From Streptomyces roseirectus (GTDB lineage: Bacteria; Actinomycetota; Actinomycetes; Streptomycetales; Streptomycetaceae): a stretch of DNA of 64,000 nucleotides. The position numbers were made by a program, and so were the translations under genes. The DNA is taken from NCBI RefSeq assembly GCF_014489635.1, contig NZ_CP060828.1, positions 434,001 to 498,000 on the forward strand, written 5' to 3'. Below are positions 34,686 to 43,941 of the stretch, piece after piece (position 1 is the stretch's first letter; each line of letters starts with the position of its first letter). The notes below the pieces were generated by a model. The model saw nothing but the letters and a program-made list of their open reading frames with translations, was not told where the DNA came from and made no database searches.

Positions 34686-35900
34686 TCAGATCGACGCGGC
34701 GGGGCGGGCGTCCGCGGTGACCTCGGCGGACACCGCCTCGGTCAGCGTGTCCAGGGCGTCCGCCAGTTGGCCGGGGGGTGTCGTCACGGGCGGGGCCACC
34801 CGGATCCGCTCGCCGCCGTGCCCGCCGACGAACGCGATGACGCCGCCCAGGAAGCAGCGGCGGACGACGGCCCGGCTGAGCCCTCGCGGCAGCTCGAACG
34901 ACAGCGTCGGACCGGTCACGTGGACGCGGCGGACGCCGTCGAGGTCCGCCAGGGTGCCAGCGGTGGCGCGCAGCAGCCGTTCGGCCCCGGCCGCGAGGTC
35001 GGCGACCGGGGTGGCGTCCAGGTAGCGGGTCACCGAGGCCGCGGCCCGGTGGCCGAGCACCCCGGTCTGGAAGGTGTGCGCGAGGCGTACCGGGTCCGGC
35101 GCGCCGTGGCCCAGGCCGCTGTCGAAGACGACCGCGGAGAGCGGATAGACGCCGTTGGTCATGGACTTGCTGAACAGCAGGATGTCGGGGGTCAGGCCCC
35201 ACGACCGGGCGACGCTGAGTTCGCCGTGCCGGTAGTAGCCGCTCTGCACCTCGTCGGCGATCACCACGACGCCGGCCGTCCGGGCCTGTTCCGCCAGGCC
35301 GCGCAGCCACTCCTGGGGCAGTGGTACGTACCCGTTGGCCCCTTGCACGGGTTCGAACAGCAGACACGAGTACGGTCCCCAGTCCGGTGCCGGGGCGCCC
35401 GGGGCGAGGAAGTCGACGTGCCGCGCCAGGGCGGTCACGCCGGGGCCGGCCTGGAGGGCGATGTCGTGCTGGATCCCGGTGACGGCCAGGGTGTCCTGGC
35501 CGAGCCCGTGGAAGGCGCCTTCCATGGCCAGGATCCGGCCGGGCCGGGCGCGGGCCGCCAGGGCGAGCGCGGTCGACACGGCGAAACTGCCGCCGATCTG
35601 GAACAGGACCCGGTGGTCGGGCAGGCCGAGCCGTTCGCACAGCCAGTCGGCGACCGTGTCGGCCTCCGGCGGGTAGAAGCAGCCGGAGATGTCGGCCGTC
35701 ATGCCGGCGGCCGGGTCGATGTCGGGGTTGCGGTGACCGAAGTTGACCGCGCCGTACGCGCTCATGAGGTCGGTGTAGTCGTGCGGCGCCTCCCCCGGGG
35801 CGGCCAGGGTGAGCGTGGCGTTGCGTGCGCCCAGTAACACGTGGTCGCGGGAAATGACCTGGGATTCGTCGAGCAGACTGCGCCGTGGCATGCCCATCAT
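34686..35900 (-). CDS. class III aminotransferase (PLP-dependent)
   Basis: This 404-residue aminotransferase of the ornithine/GABA group has the cofactor-binding Asp in VVVIADEVQSG and the Schiff-base Lys in ILLFSKSMTNGVYP. The Gly/Ser-rich phosphate loop is IGGSFAVSTALALA. Class III enzymes usually transfer amino groups at positions distant from a carboxylate, so it may make a terminal or beta-amino group. It lies between the adenylation enzyme (3-base gap) and the second carrier protein. A start at any of three ATGs (35900, 35897 or 35891) is possible. Confidence 0.88.
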   Translation of the reverse strand: MMGMPRRSLLDESQVISRDHVLLGARNATLTLAAPGEAPHDYTDLMSAYGAVNFGHRNPDIDPAAGMTADISGCFYPPEADTVADWLCERLGLPDHRVLFQIGGSFAVSTALALAARARPGRILAMEGAFHGLGQDTLAVTGIQHDIALQAGPGVTALARHVDFLAPGAPAPDWGPYSCLLFEPVQGANGYVPLPQEWLRGLAEQARTAGVVVIADEVQSGYYRHGELSVARSWGLTPDILLFSKSMTNGVYPLSAVVFDSGLGHGAPDPVRLAHTFQTGVLGHRAAASVTRYLDATPVADLAAGAERLLRATAGTLADLDGVRRVHVTGPTLSFELPRGLSRAVVRRCFLGGVIAFVGGHGGERIRVAPPVTTPPGQLADALDTLTEAVSAEVTADARPAASI

Positions 35901-35903
35901 CTC

Positions 35904-37472
35904 TCAGTCGGAGGAGTCGTCACGCGCGAGGTCCGCGCCGATCAGTGCTGCCAGAGCCGCCCGGTCGAGCTTGCCGTGCACCGACAGCGGCAGGGCCGGG
36001 ACGAACAGGACGTGGCGGGGCACCATGTAGTCCGGCAGCTGCTCCTGGCAGAAGGAGCGCAGGCCGGGCCGGGTGAGCCGGCCGGGCCCGGTGGGCACCA
36101 CGACGGCCGCCAGTTCGTCGCCACCGCCGGTGTCCACCGTGAGGGCGGCGGCGTGCGCCACGTCGGCGTGCTCCAGCAGCACCCGTTCGAGCTCGGCGAG
36201 TTCCACCCGGTTCCCGCGGACCTGGACCTGGAGGTCGCGCCGCCCGAGGTACGTGAACTCCCCGTCCTCGGTCAGGCGTGCCAGGTCGCCGGTGCGCAGC
36301 ACGGGCTCCGGGGCCATGGGGCGCAGCGGATCGGGGACGAGGGCCGCTCGGGTGGCCGCGGGGTCCCCCCAGTAGCCGCTGAACAGCGTCGTCGCCCGCA
36401 GGTACAGCTCACCGCTCCCGCCGGGCTTGGTGACCTCCTCGCCCGACTCGCCGATCAGCAGCAGTTCGGCGCCGTCGTGCGCCTGGCCGATGGGCATCTC
36501 CTCCCACGCGTCCGGAAGGGGTCGGGGCAGGTCCCGGAACGAGCACTGGATGGACTCCGACTGCCCGTAGCCGTGGGTGAGCCGCACGCCGGGGAAGAGG
36601 TCGGCGAGCCTGCGTACCTGGTCCCCCGGGAAGTGCTCGCCGGTGAAGTGGATGCCGGTGACGCAGGCCGGCACCTCGGTGTGCGGCCCGGCCGTCGCCA
36701 GCAGCGGCCGCCAGATGGACGGCACTGCGCTGACGTGGGTGACCTGGTGCTCCGCCAGGTGGCGCAGCATCCGCCGGGGATGGTGCACGAGGATCCGCGG
36801 CACCTGGACCAGGGTGGCGCCGGAGCCCAGGGCGAGGCAGAGGTCGAGGATGCTCAGGTCGAAGCTCAGGGGGGAGAACGTGGCGACCCGGGCGGTGGAG
36901 GGGAGTGCGAAGTGCCCGGTCAGCGCCCGGACGAAGGCGACGAGCGCGCGGTGCGAGTTGGTGATGCCCTTGGGGCGCCCGGTCGTCCCGGAGGTGAAGA
37001 CGATGTACGCCGGATCCGTGCCGAGCGTCCGCCGCCGGGCGCCGGGGTGTTCGGGACACGCGTCGTAAAACCGCAGGCCGTCGGCGGTGACGTCGGCGAC
37101 GCGGGCCGCCGGCACCGGGAGCGGCCGGGCGTCGGGGCCGTCCGGCGCCCGCAGCCAGGCGGTGGCCGTCACGTGGTCGAGGATCTGCCGGACGCGGTGC
37201 TCGGGGGTGTCCGGCGACACCGGTACGTACACCGCGCCCGCCATGGAGCAGGCGAGCAGCACGCCCACCGCCTCCGGGACGGGGTCGAGGCTCACCAGGA
37301 CGCGTTCGCCGTCGGTGATCCCGCGCCGCACGAGTTCGGCCGCGCACGTACGCGCGTACCGGGCCAGGCGCCCGCGGGTCCAGCGGCCGGTCGGACCGTC
37401 GACGGCCTCCTGGTCGTCGGCGCCGGGCAGCAGGACGTCGTGGAGCAGCGGGTCCGTGGGAAAGCCGTTCAC
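35904..37472 (-). CDS. stand-alone adenylation enzyme (amino acid/acyl-AMP ligase)
   Basis: This 522-residue member of the ANL superfamily has the P-loop IVFTSGTTGRPKGITNSH, the A5-like motif GYGQSESIQCS, the A7 motif RTGDLARL, and the C-terminal Lys in VHGKLDRAAL. It lacks a carrier domain, so it probably loads the second stand-alone carrier protein. The GTG start has GGAG five bases upstream and overlaps the thioesterase stop (GTGA). Substrate is unknown; the aminotransferase next to it suggests an amino or beta-amino acid. Confidence 0.88.
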   Translation of the reverse strand: MNGFPTDPLLHDVLLPGADDQEAVDGPTGRWTRGRLARYARTCAAELVRRGITDGERVLVSLDPVPEAVGVLLACSMAGAVYVPVSPDTPEHRVRQILDHVTATAWLRAPDGPDARPLPVPAARVADVTADGLRFYDACPEHPGARRRTLGTDPAYIVFTSGTTGRPKGITNSHRALVAFVRALTGHFALPSTARVATFSPLSFDLSILDLCLALGSGATLVQVPRILVHHPRRMLRHLAEHQVTHVSAVPSIWRPLLATAGPHTEVPACVTGIHFTGEHFPGDQVRRLADLFPGVRLTHGYGQSESIQCSFRDLPRPLPDAWEEMPIGQAHDGAELLLIGESGEEVTKPGGSGELYLRATTLFSGYWGDPAATRAALVPDPLRPMAPEPVLRTGDLARLTEDGEFTYLGRRDLQVQVRGNRVELAELERVLLEHADVAHAAALTVDTGGGDELAAVVVPTGPGRLTRPGLRSFCQEQLPDYMVPRHVLFVPALPLSVHGKLDRAALAALIGADLARDDSSD

Positions 37473-38194
37473 CGCGTCTCCTTCGGGAAGTCGAGGCAGT
37501 CGACCAGTCTGCGCAGCGCCGTGGTGTCGCCGTCGAGCCGGACGTCGGGGTGGGCGGCCACCTCGTCGAGGGTCCGGCGCCGGCGGCTCAGGTCGTGCCA
37601 GGGTGCGGCCGGGCCCCGGTAGACGACGGTGAGGTCCGCGTCCCAGCCCCGGTCGCCGGTGAGGCCGTGCGGGGTGGCGCGGATCGTCCACTTCCCGTTC
37701 GGCACGTCCTCCAGGTGGAGGCCCAGCACCACGTCCGAGCCGATCCGCTCCGGCCGGTACACCCGATGCAGCGGCTCCATCCAGCGGTCGGTGGCGACGG
37801 CGACGAGGATGCCGCGTCCCCGGAAGGAGACCGGGCCGTCGACGGCACCGCCCTCGACGACGACGGTCAGCCGGCGGCCGGAGGTCCGCTCGACGCCGCC
37901 CCGCAGGTGCAGCGGCCGCTCCACCGGGGTGGGGTGGAGGTAGTCGATCTCCACGTGGACGGTCATGGTCGGGTTGTCGGCCGCGGCCATCCCGATCAGG
38001 GCCAGCGCCTCGTCGACCAGCGCGGCGAGGTAGCCGCCGTGGGCGATGTCGGGTGCGCCCGCGGCATGAGCGGGTACGGTGTGCTCGCCCGCGGCGTCGC
38101 CGTCCTGCCAGGTCATCCGCAGGCCGAGGCCCCGGTCGTTGCCGCTGCCGCAGCCGTAGCAGCCGGGGTAGTGCTCCAGCGCCGCCGTACTCAT
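37469..38194 (-). CDS. hot-dog thioesterase with C-terminal extension
   Basis: This 241-residue protein has a PaaI-like hot-dog domain in its first ~135 residues, with the motif DIAHGGYLAALVDEALAL (Asp/Glu and His-Gly typical of the family). A further ~100 residues follow with no clear family (contains EDVPNGKWTIRATPHG). An N-terminal CYGCG motif is typical of this subgroup. It may release or edit acyl groups on the two carrier proteins. It overlaps both neighbours by four bases. Confidence 0.82.
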   Translation of the reverse strand: MSTAALEHYPGCYGCGSGNDRGLGLRMTWQDGDAAGEHTVPAHAAGAPDIAHGGYLAALVDEALALIGMAAADNPTMTVHVEIDYLHPTPVERPLHLRGGVERTSGRRLTVVVEGGAVDGPVSFRGRGILVAVATDRWMEPLHRVYRPERIGSDVVLGLHLEDVPNGKWTIRATPHGLTGDRGWDADLTVVYRGPAAPWHDLSRRRRTLDEVAAHPDVRLDGDTTALRRLVDCLDFPKETR

Positions 38195-39204
38195 GGGGTG
38201 CGGTCCTCTCTGCTCACCCGGGTGTCCACCTCGGCCGGGCAGCCGCCGTCCGGGCCGTGGGTCGCGAGCGCCGGCCGGGGCGGTCCCGCGAGGGGGATGA
38301 GCCGGTTGCTGGTGGAGCCGTGGCAGAACTCCTCGAAGTCCGGCCGGTCGGTGCCGTCCAGGCGGGCGAAGGAGCACAGCCCGGGGTCCAGTGCTTTCTC
38401 CACCCCGTCCTCGTCGACGCACTCCAGCCGCCCGTGGTTGAGGAACGACATGACCCCGAGCAGGACGGTCCGCCGGGCCTGCGCCGGTATGCCGAGCCGA
38501 CGGCACTCCTCCTCCATCAGCAGGCTGCCTCCCACGCAGTCGGCCGTGCCCAGTTGCCGCAGCCGTGCGGTGTCCGAGGCGAGTTCGAACGGGAGGGACT
38601 GGAAGCGGAAGTCCTCCACCAGCCACCGCATCAGTTCCCGCAGGCGACCGGAGAGCAGGGTCCGCCGGACCCCGGCGGTGGTGAGCCGCCAGGTGAGTTC
38701 GATCGGCCCCGGTGCGCCGGTGACCTCGAGCGAGGTGGCGGTGACCTCGGGCGGCGGATGCCCGGACAGTTGTCGCACGTGCCCGCCGTACGCCTCCGGG
38801 ACCGGTTTGACCACGCGCCACCGGTCTTCGCCTGCGCAGCGCGCGGGGTCGCCGCAGCCGGCCCGCAGCCGCAGCGTCCAGTCCAGGGGCCGCAGCCAGG
38901 TCGCGGGGTCGGCGCGGGCCAGCCGGGTCACGAAGTGCGCGGCGTACTCGGGCAGCGAGCGGCGGGTGCCCGAGTACAGGCCGAGGTTGTAGATGTCGTG
39001 GCCGTCGAACCGCTCGGCTCCCTCCGGGCCTTCGCAGGGCAGTCCCTCGCGGATCAGCAGGTCCAGTGTCCGGTCGTCGCAGCGCAGTGTCGTCGACACG
39101 GTGGCCCGGCTCTGGTCGGCGCGGCGGTAGGGGGCCGGGACGGGGATCAGCGCGGCCAGCGAGTCCAGCCACAGCTGGTCGCTGCGCGGTGCCGTGGTCG
39201 TCAT
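38191..39204 (-). CDS. transglutaminase-like protein, possible amide synthase
   Basis: This 337-residue protein has a transglutaminase/protease-like core in its C-terminal half. The Cys is in TADCVGGSLLMEEECRRLGI (C223), the His in LNHGRLEC (H257) and the Asp in ALDPGL (D273), the order and spacing of the papain-like triad. The N-terminal half has no clear family. In andrimid synthesis the relative AdmF joins an acyl-ACP with an aminoacyl carrier protein. Here the gene stands between the fatty acyl-AMP ligase with its ACP and the second adenylation enzyme with its carrier protein, so the same job is likely. GGAGG precedes the ATG. Confidence 0.75.
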   Translation of the reverse strand: MTTTAPRSDQLWLDSLAALIPVPAPYRRADQSRATVSTTLRCDDRTLDLLIREGLPCEGPEGAERFDGHDIYNLGLYSGTRRSLPEYAAHFVTRLARADPATWLRPLDWTLRLRAGCGDPARCAGEDRWRVVKPVPEAYGGHVRQLSGHPPPEVTATSLEVTGAPGPIELTWRLTTAGVRRTLLSGRLRELMRWLVEDFRFQSLPFELASDTARLRQLGTADCVGGSLLMEEECRRLGIPAQARRTVLLGVMSFLNHGRLECVDEDGVEKALDPGLCSFARLDGTDRPDFEEFCHGSTSNRLIPLAGPPRPALATHGPDGGCPAEVDTRVSREDRTP

Positions 39205-40910
39205 GACACCTCCACCCGGTCCGCCGCGTCCGGGGTGTACGCGATCACGTCGTCCGGTCGCTCCTCCCCCGTCAGGCGCTGCCACAGCAGTCTGCGGCGC
39301 GGTTTGCCGCTGGTGGTGCGGGCGATGGCGCCGGGCGGGCCGTGGAACAGCAGCCGGCGCACCTCCGCGCCGACGCAGGCGCGGAGCACCGCGGACACGG
39401 CGTCCCAGGGCACCTGTGTTCCGCCGTCGGCGTCCACGCGGCCCTCGATCAGCAGCACGGCGGTGTCGCCGGAGGCGTCGGTGCCGAGCAGGGCGGCGAC
39501 CCGGTGCCGGGCCGGGTCGAGACAGTCGGCCACCCGCTCCTCGACGTCCTCGGCGAAGACGGTGCGGCCCCGGACCTTCAGGGCGTCGCCCATCCGGCCG
39601 ACGACGAACAGTTCGCCGTCGCGGAGGAAGCCCGCGTCGCCGGTCCGCAGCCGGCCGTCCCCGTCCGTCACCGGGCGGATCCCGTCGCGGTGGCGCAAGC
39701 CGCTCGCCACACAGGGGCCGCTGACGGTGATCTCGCCGATCCGGCCCTCGGGCGCGTCGCGGCCGTCCTCGTCCAGGATCCGGATCTCGGCCCCGGCGAG
39801 CGGCGCGCCGCACCCCACCAGCGGGCTCTCGACGGCGGCGCTGGGGGCCGTCGCCCGCAGCGGTACCGGGCGGCCCGCCGGCGCTCGTGGTCCGGCCGGC
39901 GCGGGACAGACCCGCACCCCGCCCCCGGGCCGGACACCGGTGACGGCCAGCGTGCTCTCGGCCAGGCCGTAGGCGGGACACAGCGCGGCCTCGTCGAAGC
40001 CCCACGGTCGCAGCGCGGCGGCGAACCGGCGCAGCAGTGCGGGTGCGATCCGCTCGGCGCCCACGATCACGGACCGCCAGCGGCTGAGGTCCCACCCGTC
40101 GAGCGCCCGCGGCCGTGCGGTGACGTACCGCAGGGCGTGCGCCAGGCCGAACGAGGGGGTCGCGGTCAGCGTCGCGCCGTGCACGCCGAAGCACTCCAGC
40201 CACAGCAGTGGTGAGCGCACGAACCGCACCTGGCTGAGGGCCAGCACGCTCGTCCCGGTCACCACCGGCGTGAGCAGGCAGCCGATCAGTCCCATGTCGT
40301 GGTGGACGGGCAGCCAGGTGGCCGTGGTGTCGCCCGGCCGCATGCCCAGCCATCCGGCGATGCCCGCCAGGTTGGTCTCCAGGCTCTCCCGGCTCACCTC
40401 CACCGCGCGTGGATCGCCGGTGGATCCCGAGGTGAACTGCAACAACGCCGTCTCGGCGGCGGGCGGCCGGACAGGCGGCGGGGCAGCGCTGCGGAGCTGC
40501 CCGACGGTGAGGAGCGGGACACCGTCACCGATCGGCCGGCACGCCTGTCCGACCGGTTCCAGGCCGTCGGCGTCGGTCAGGACGGCGCTCGGCCCGGCCG
40601 CCCGCAGCAGCCGGCTCGTCTGCTCCACGTACGTCGCCGAGCCGGCGAAGACCGTCGGCGGAGCGATCGGGTTGGGGGTGGCGCCGGCGGCCAGCGCCCC
40701 GAAGAAGGCGACGACGAAGTCATGGCCGGTGGGAAGGACGACCGACACGACGTCGCCGGACCGGATCCCGGCGTCGCGCAGCCCTCCCGCGACCCGCAGC
40801 ACCGCTTCGGCGGTGGAGCGGTGGCTGTGCCGCTGCCAGCCGTCACCGGCGCGGAAGCTGATTCCGGCGCTCTCCGCCGGGTCGTCGAGCCAGCCGAGCA
40901 GCGACGTCAT
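39201..40910 (-). CDS. fatty acyl-AMP ligase (FAAL)
   Basis: This 569-residue ligase activates a fatty acid as acyl-AMP and loads it on the ACP encoded just upstream. The FAAL group motif WLPVHHDMGLIG is clear, and the catalytic Lys is in TTSGKPRRR. The P-loop is TSGSTGDPRAV, with Arg where Lys is usual. It overlaps the ACP gene (ATGA) and the transglutaminase-like gene. Such FAAL-ACP pairs start lipopeptides and alkyne or polyene acyl chains. Confidence 0.92.
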   Translation of the reverse strand: MTSLLGWLDDPAESAGISFRAGDGWQRHSHRSTAEAVLRVAGGLRDAGIRSGDVVSVVLPTGHDFVVAFFGALAAGATPNPIAPPTVFAGSATYVEQTSRLLRAAGPSAVLTDADGLEPVGQACRPIGDGVPLLTVGQLRSAAPPPVRPPAAETALLQFTSGSTGDPRAVEVSRESLETNLAGIAGWLGMRPGDTTATWLPVHHDMGLIGCLLTPVVTGTSVLALSQVRFVRSPLLWLECFGVHGATLTATPSFGLAHALRYVTARPRALDGWDLSRWRSVIVGAERIAPALLRRFAAALRPWGFDEAALCPAYGLAESTLAVTGVRPGGGVRVCPAPAGPRAPAGRPVPLRATAPSAAVESPLVGCGAPLAGAEIRILDEDGRDAPEGRIGEITVSGPCVASGLRHRDGIRPVTDGDGRLRTGDAGFLRDGELFVVGRMGDALKVRGRTVFAEDVEERVADCLDPARHRVAALLGTDASGDTAVLLIEGRVDADGGTQVPWDAVSAVLRACVGAEVRRLLFHGPPGAIARTTSGKPRRRLLWQRLTGEERPDDVIAYTPDAADRVEVS

Positions 40911-41164
40911 GCGCCGTCCCCGGCGAGCTTGCCGACCAGTTCCTCGACGTCCCCCACGGTGACGATGTCGAACATCGCGGTCTCCTCGACCTCGTCGATC
41001 GCGAACCGCTCCTCCAGGGCCACGGCCAGCTGGATCAGTTGCAGGGAGTCGAAGCCGAGGTCGTCGGTGAGTCTGGCCGTCCCGGTCACCGTCCCCGGAT
41101 CCGTCCGTCCGACCTCGGTGACGATGGCGCGGACCTGTTGCGTGATGGTCTCCTGCGAGAGCAC
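40907..41164 (-). CDS. acyl carrier protein, first of operon A
   Basis: This 85-residue ACP has the phosphopantetheine motif DDLGFDSLQLIQL, with Ser40 as attachment site. The GTG start shares one base with the TAG stop of the di-iron enzyme gene, and AAGGGG lies upstream. It is the expected partner of the FAAL and probably the platform on which the di-iron enzyme oxidises the chain. Confidence 0.93.
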   Translation of the reverse strand: MLSQETITQQVRAIVTEVGRTDPGTVTGTARLTDDLGFDSLQLIQLAVALEERFAIDEVEETAMFDIVTVGDVEELVGKLAGDGA

Positions 41165-42186
41165 TAACGCCCCTTTCCGGTTCCGCCGGCCGCCTGCTGG
41201 GCCAGCCGGGTGGGATGACGCACGCCGTGCAGTTCCTCGTACTCGTCGACGGCCGCCGCGCAGTCGGCGTACCAGGCTCGGCGGGCGGACCCGGTGAGGT
41301 CCCGCAGGCCGATCCGCGCCAGGCGCCGGTGCAGGGCGTCGGCCGCGGCGTCCCACTGCCCGGCCAGCAACCGCCCGTGCCGGGCGACGGCGAACGGCAG
41401 CGCGAGCGTGGTCAGGCGCCGTTCGGGATCCACCAGGGCCCGGGCCACCACCGGCATGCTCTGGACCACCTCCTCCGCGATGGCGTCCCGGTAGCCGCTG
41501 CGGACGCCTTCGCGCAGCGCGATGTTCCCGAAAGCCGCGTGCCGGGCCTCGTCGCGCGCCACTCTGGCCAGGCCCTCCGACAGGGCCGGCAGCCCGGGCA
41601 CGGCGCGTACGGCGTCGCTGATCGAGTGAAGCAGCGTCATCGCGAGGACGCCCTCGGCCATCAGGTGGTACAGGGTCACCGCCCGGTACCAGTCGGCGGG
41701 ATCGCCGTCCGGCCCGACCTCGGCGGTGCGCTCCACGAGCCGACGTTCGACGACGTCGGCCAGTGCCTCGGTGCGCCGGCCCTCGGTGTGCAGGTCGTCC
41801 GGGCGGTGCTGCCCGGCGCCGGTGAGCGCGTCCAGGCAGCGCTGGAAGAACAGCGTGTGCCGGGCCTCGTCGGCGAGTTGGGTGCACAGGAACAGCTGGT
41901 AGTCGTACCGGGGTGCCGCGTGTGCCAGCGGGGCCAGCGTCTCGGTCACGGAGACCTCGCCCAGGAAGAGACCGCTCAGCCCGGCCAGCAGCCCCGTCCG
42001 GACGACGTCGGGCAGCGCGTCCCAGGCGGGGCGGTCCGCGGCCAGGTCGAGGTCGGCGATCCGCCAGTTGCGCTGCTCCCACCCGTCGTACAGGCCGAGC
42101 GCCCCGGCCCTTTCCTCTTCACGCAACCCCTCGGACTCGTCGGACTCGTCGGTTCTTGCCTCGAACGTGGTGTCCGGCACCGTCAC
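41164..42186 (-). CDS. R2-like/ferritin-like di-iron oxygenase or desaturase
   Basis: This 340-residue helical protein has two DEARH motifs, in LADEARHTLFFQR and ARDEARHAAFG, with acidic ligands also in GLFLGEVSVTE and LMAEGVLAM. This is the pattern of ferritin-like di-iron oxygenases and ribonucleotide-reductase-R2-like oxidases, which hydroxylate, desaturate or N-oxygenate substrates. As first gene of operon A, coupled to an ACP and FAAL, it may act on the ACP-bound acyl chain; N-oxygenation of an amine is the main alternative. A GTG start with AGGAAGG upstream is chosen at 42186. Confidence 0.82.
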   Translation of the reverse strand: MTVPDTTFEARTDESDESEGLREEERAGALGLYDGWEQRNWRIADLDLAADRPAWDALPDVVRTGLLAGLSGLFLGEVSVTETLAPLAHAAPRYDYQLFLCTQLADEARHTLFFQRCLDALTGAGQHRPDDLHTEGRRTEALADVVERRLVERTAEVGPDGDPADWYRAVTLYHLMAEGVLAMTLLHSISDAVRAVPGLPALSEGLARVARDEARHAAFGNIALREGVRSGYRDAIAEEVVQSMPVVARALVDPERRLTTLALPFAVARHGRLLAGQWDAAADALHRRLARIGLRDLTGSARRAWYADCAAAVDEYEELHGVRHPTRLAQQAAGGTGKGR

Positions 42187-42401
42187 TCTGCCTTCCTCGG
42201 GCTTCTTCGGGCTTCCTCGGGTCGGCGGCGGAAGCCTCGTCGCGCCCTGCTCGCTCCGAGCCTGCTGGAGTGCCGCCGGGGGACGTATTGAAGAAATTCG
42301 CACTCCTGTGCGTCATCGATGGCTGAGAAGCGTCTGTGGTGACGACTTGGTGCAGCATTAAACTGATTTGCCGCCGGGTACCTTGCGGAGGAGTCACCCG
42401 C

Positions 42402-43289
42402 ATGCGTCACTGGACCTTGCTCCCCGACCACTCCCATCCCACCGCCACCCCGCAGGCACGAGGCGGGGGCTGCGACTGCCGGCGCTACCGGATCAGCCGG
42501 GGCGGACGTCAGCGGTGGCTCCAGGCGCCCACCGGCTGGACGACGTTCACCGTGGCGTTCAGGGGCGAGCTGCGTATCAGCGGGCCGATGGGCGAGGCGA
42601 GCGGGACGCAGTCGTTCTCCTCGTCGCTGGCCGGACCGCACACCCGGGCCAGGCTCAGGGAGCACGGCGGCTCGTACATCGGCCTCGAAGTCGCCCTGCC
42701 GCCGTGGGAGGCGTTCCGGACCTTCGGCGTCACCATGCACGAGCTCGCCGAACAGGTCGTCCAGCCCGGCCAGTTGCTGGGGAGGAGGTTCGACACGCTG
42801 GTCGCCGCTCTGGCCGCGACCCGGCGGTGGGAGGAACGCCTTCACCTCCTCGACGTCAGGCTGGAGGAGTGGGCCGCCACCGGGCCCGGGTACTCCCCGG
42901 GCATCGTGGGCGCGTGGCAGGAACTGGCGCGCAGTTCGGGCACGATCCCCATCGGGCGGCTGGTCGCCGGGACTCAGTGGAGCTGGCGCCAGCTGCAGGA
43001 GCACTTCCGCGAGCAGATCGGCCTGCTGCCCAAGGCGGCGGCCCGCGTGTTACGGCTGCGGAGGGCGCTGATGCTGCTGACCGCCGACCGCCCGCCGGCC
43101 GGGGTCGCGACCGTCTGCGGCTTCAGCGACCAGGCCCACCTGACACGCGAGCTCAAGGCGATGACCGGCCGTACCGCGCAGTGGTACCTGCGCGGGCGGG
43201 GTACGGCGGGCGGCGGGCCGCGCGGGGCCCTGACCGGGGCCGGGCCCGCGTGGCCGGCGGACACCGAGGAGCGCCTGCTCATCCTGTGA
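42402..43289 (+). CDS. AraC-family transcription regulator
   Basis: This 295-residue regulator has an AraC-type helix-turn-helix at about residues 180-270 (second helix pair in GVATVCGFSDQAHLTRELKA, with the family Phe-Ser-Asp-Gln-x-His). The N-terminal half resembles DUF6597-like sensor domains. GGAGGAG lies eight bases before the ATG at 42402. It is divergent from operon A, which it probably controls. The last 27 codons are copied downstream in a tandem repeat array, a striking feature. Confidence 0.88.
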   Translation: MRHWTLLPDHSHPTATPQARGGGCDCRRYRISRGGRQRWLQAPTGWTTFTVAFRGELRISGPMGEASGTQSFSSSLAGPHTRARLREHGGSYIGLEVALPPWEAFRTFGVTMHELAEQVVQPGQLLGRRFDTLVAALAATRRWEERLHLLDVRLEEWAATGPGYSPGIVGAWQELARSSGTIPIGRLVAGTQWSWRQLQEHFREQIGLLPKAAARVLRLRRALMLLTADRPPAGVATVCGFSDQAHLTRELKAMTGRTAQWYLRGRGTAGGGPRGALTGAGPAWPADTEERLLIL

Positions 43290-43850
43290 CCGGCGGCAGC
43301 CGACCACGGGACGGGGCGGCCGACCGCGGGGCAGGGTGGGCAATTCGGGCACGGGCGGGGCACGGGCACAACGGGCGGCGGGCCGCGCGGGGCCCTGACC
43401 GGGGCAGGGTCCGCGTGGCCGGCGGACACCGAGGAGCGCCTGCTCATCCTGTGACCGGCGGCAGCCGACCACGGGACGGGGCGGCCAGCCGCGGGGCGGG
43501 GCGGGCAATTCGGGCACGGGCACAACGGGCGGCGGGCCGCGCGGGGCCCTGACCGGGGCAGGGCCCCGCGTGGCCGGCGGACACCGAGGAGCGCCTGCTC
43601 ATCCTGTGACCGGCGGCAGCCGACCACGGGACGGGGCGGCCAGCCGCGGGGCGGGGCGGGCAATTCGGGCACGGGCGGGGCACGGGCACAACGGGCGGCG
43701 GGCCGCGCGGGGCCCTGACGGGGGCCGGGCCCGTGTGGCCGGCGGACGCCGAGGAGCGGCTGCTCATCCTGTGACCGGCGGCGGCCGACCACGGGACGGG
43801 GCGGCCGACCGCGGGGCGGGGCAGCCAGCCGCGGGGGGCGGGCAGTTCGG
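43207..43850. repeat. four tandem ~160-bp repeats copying the 3' end of the AraC gene
   Basis: Units start at about 43207, 43372, 43526 and 43692 (spacing 165, 154, 166). Each begins CGGGCGGCGGGCCGCGCGGG and includes the coding sequence for the AraC tail, ending PADTEERLLIL or PADAEERLLIL and a TGA. Copy three has an extra C that shifts this frame. The spacer parts are GC-rich and vary in length. The 685-base gap 43290-43974 holds no other gene. Confidence 0.9.
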
Positions 43851-43941
43851 GCACGGACGGGTGGTGTGGGCCGGGGCGGCGGGCGAGGTGGCCGAGCTGC
43901 GGCTGCTCGCGCAGCGGGCGGAGGCGGCGGGGCGCAGGTCA

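Noticed and set aside
43207..43850. Repeat array considered as CRISPR
   Set aside because: Units are about 160 bp, tandem, GC-rich and contain copies of a coding sequence; there are no short repeats with unique spacers and no cas genes.
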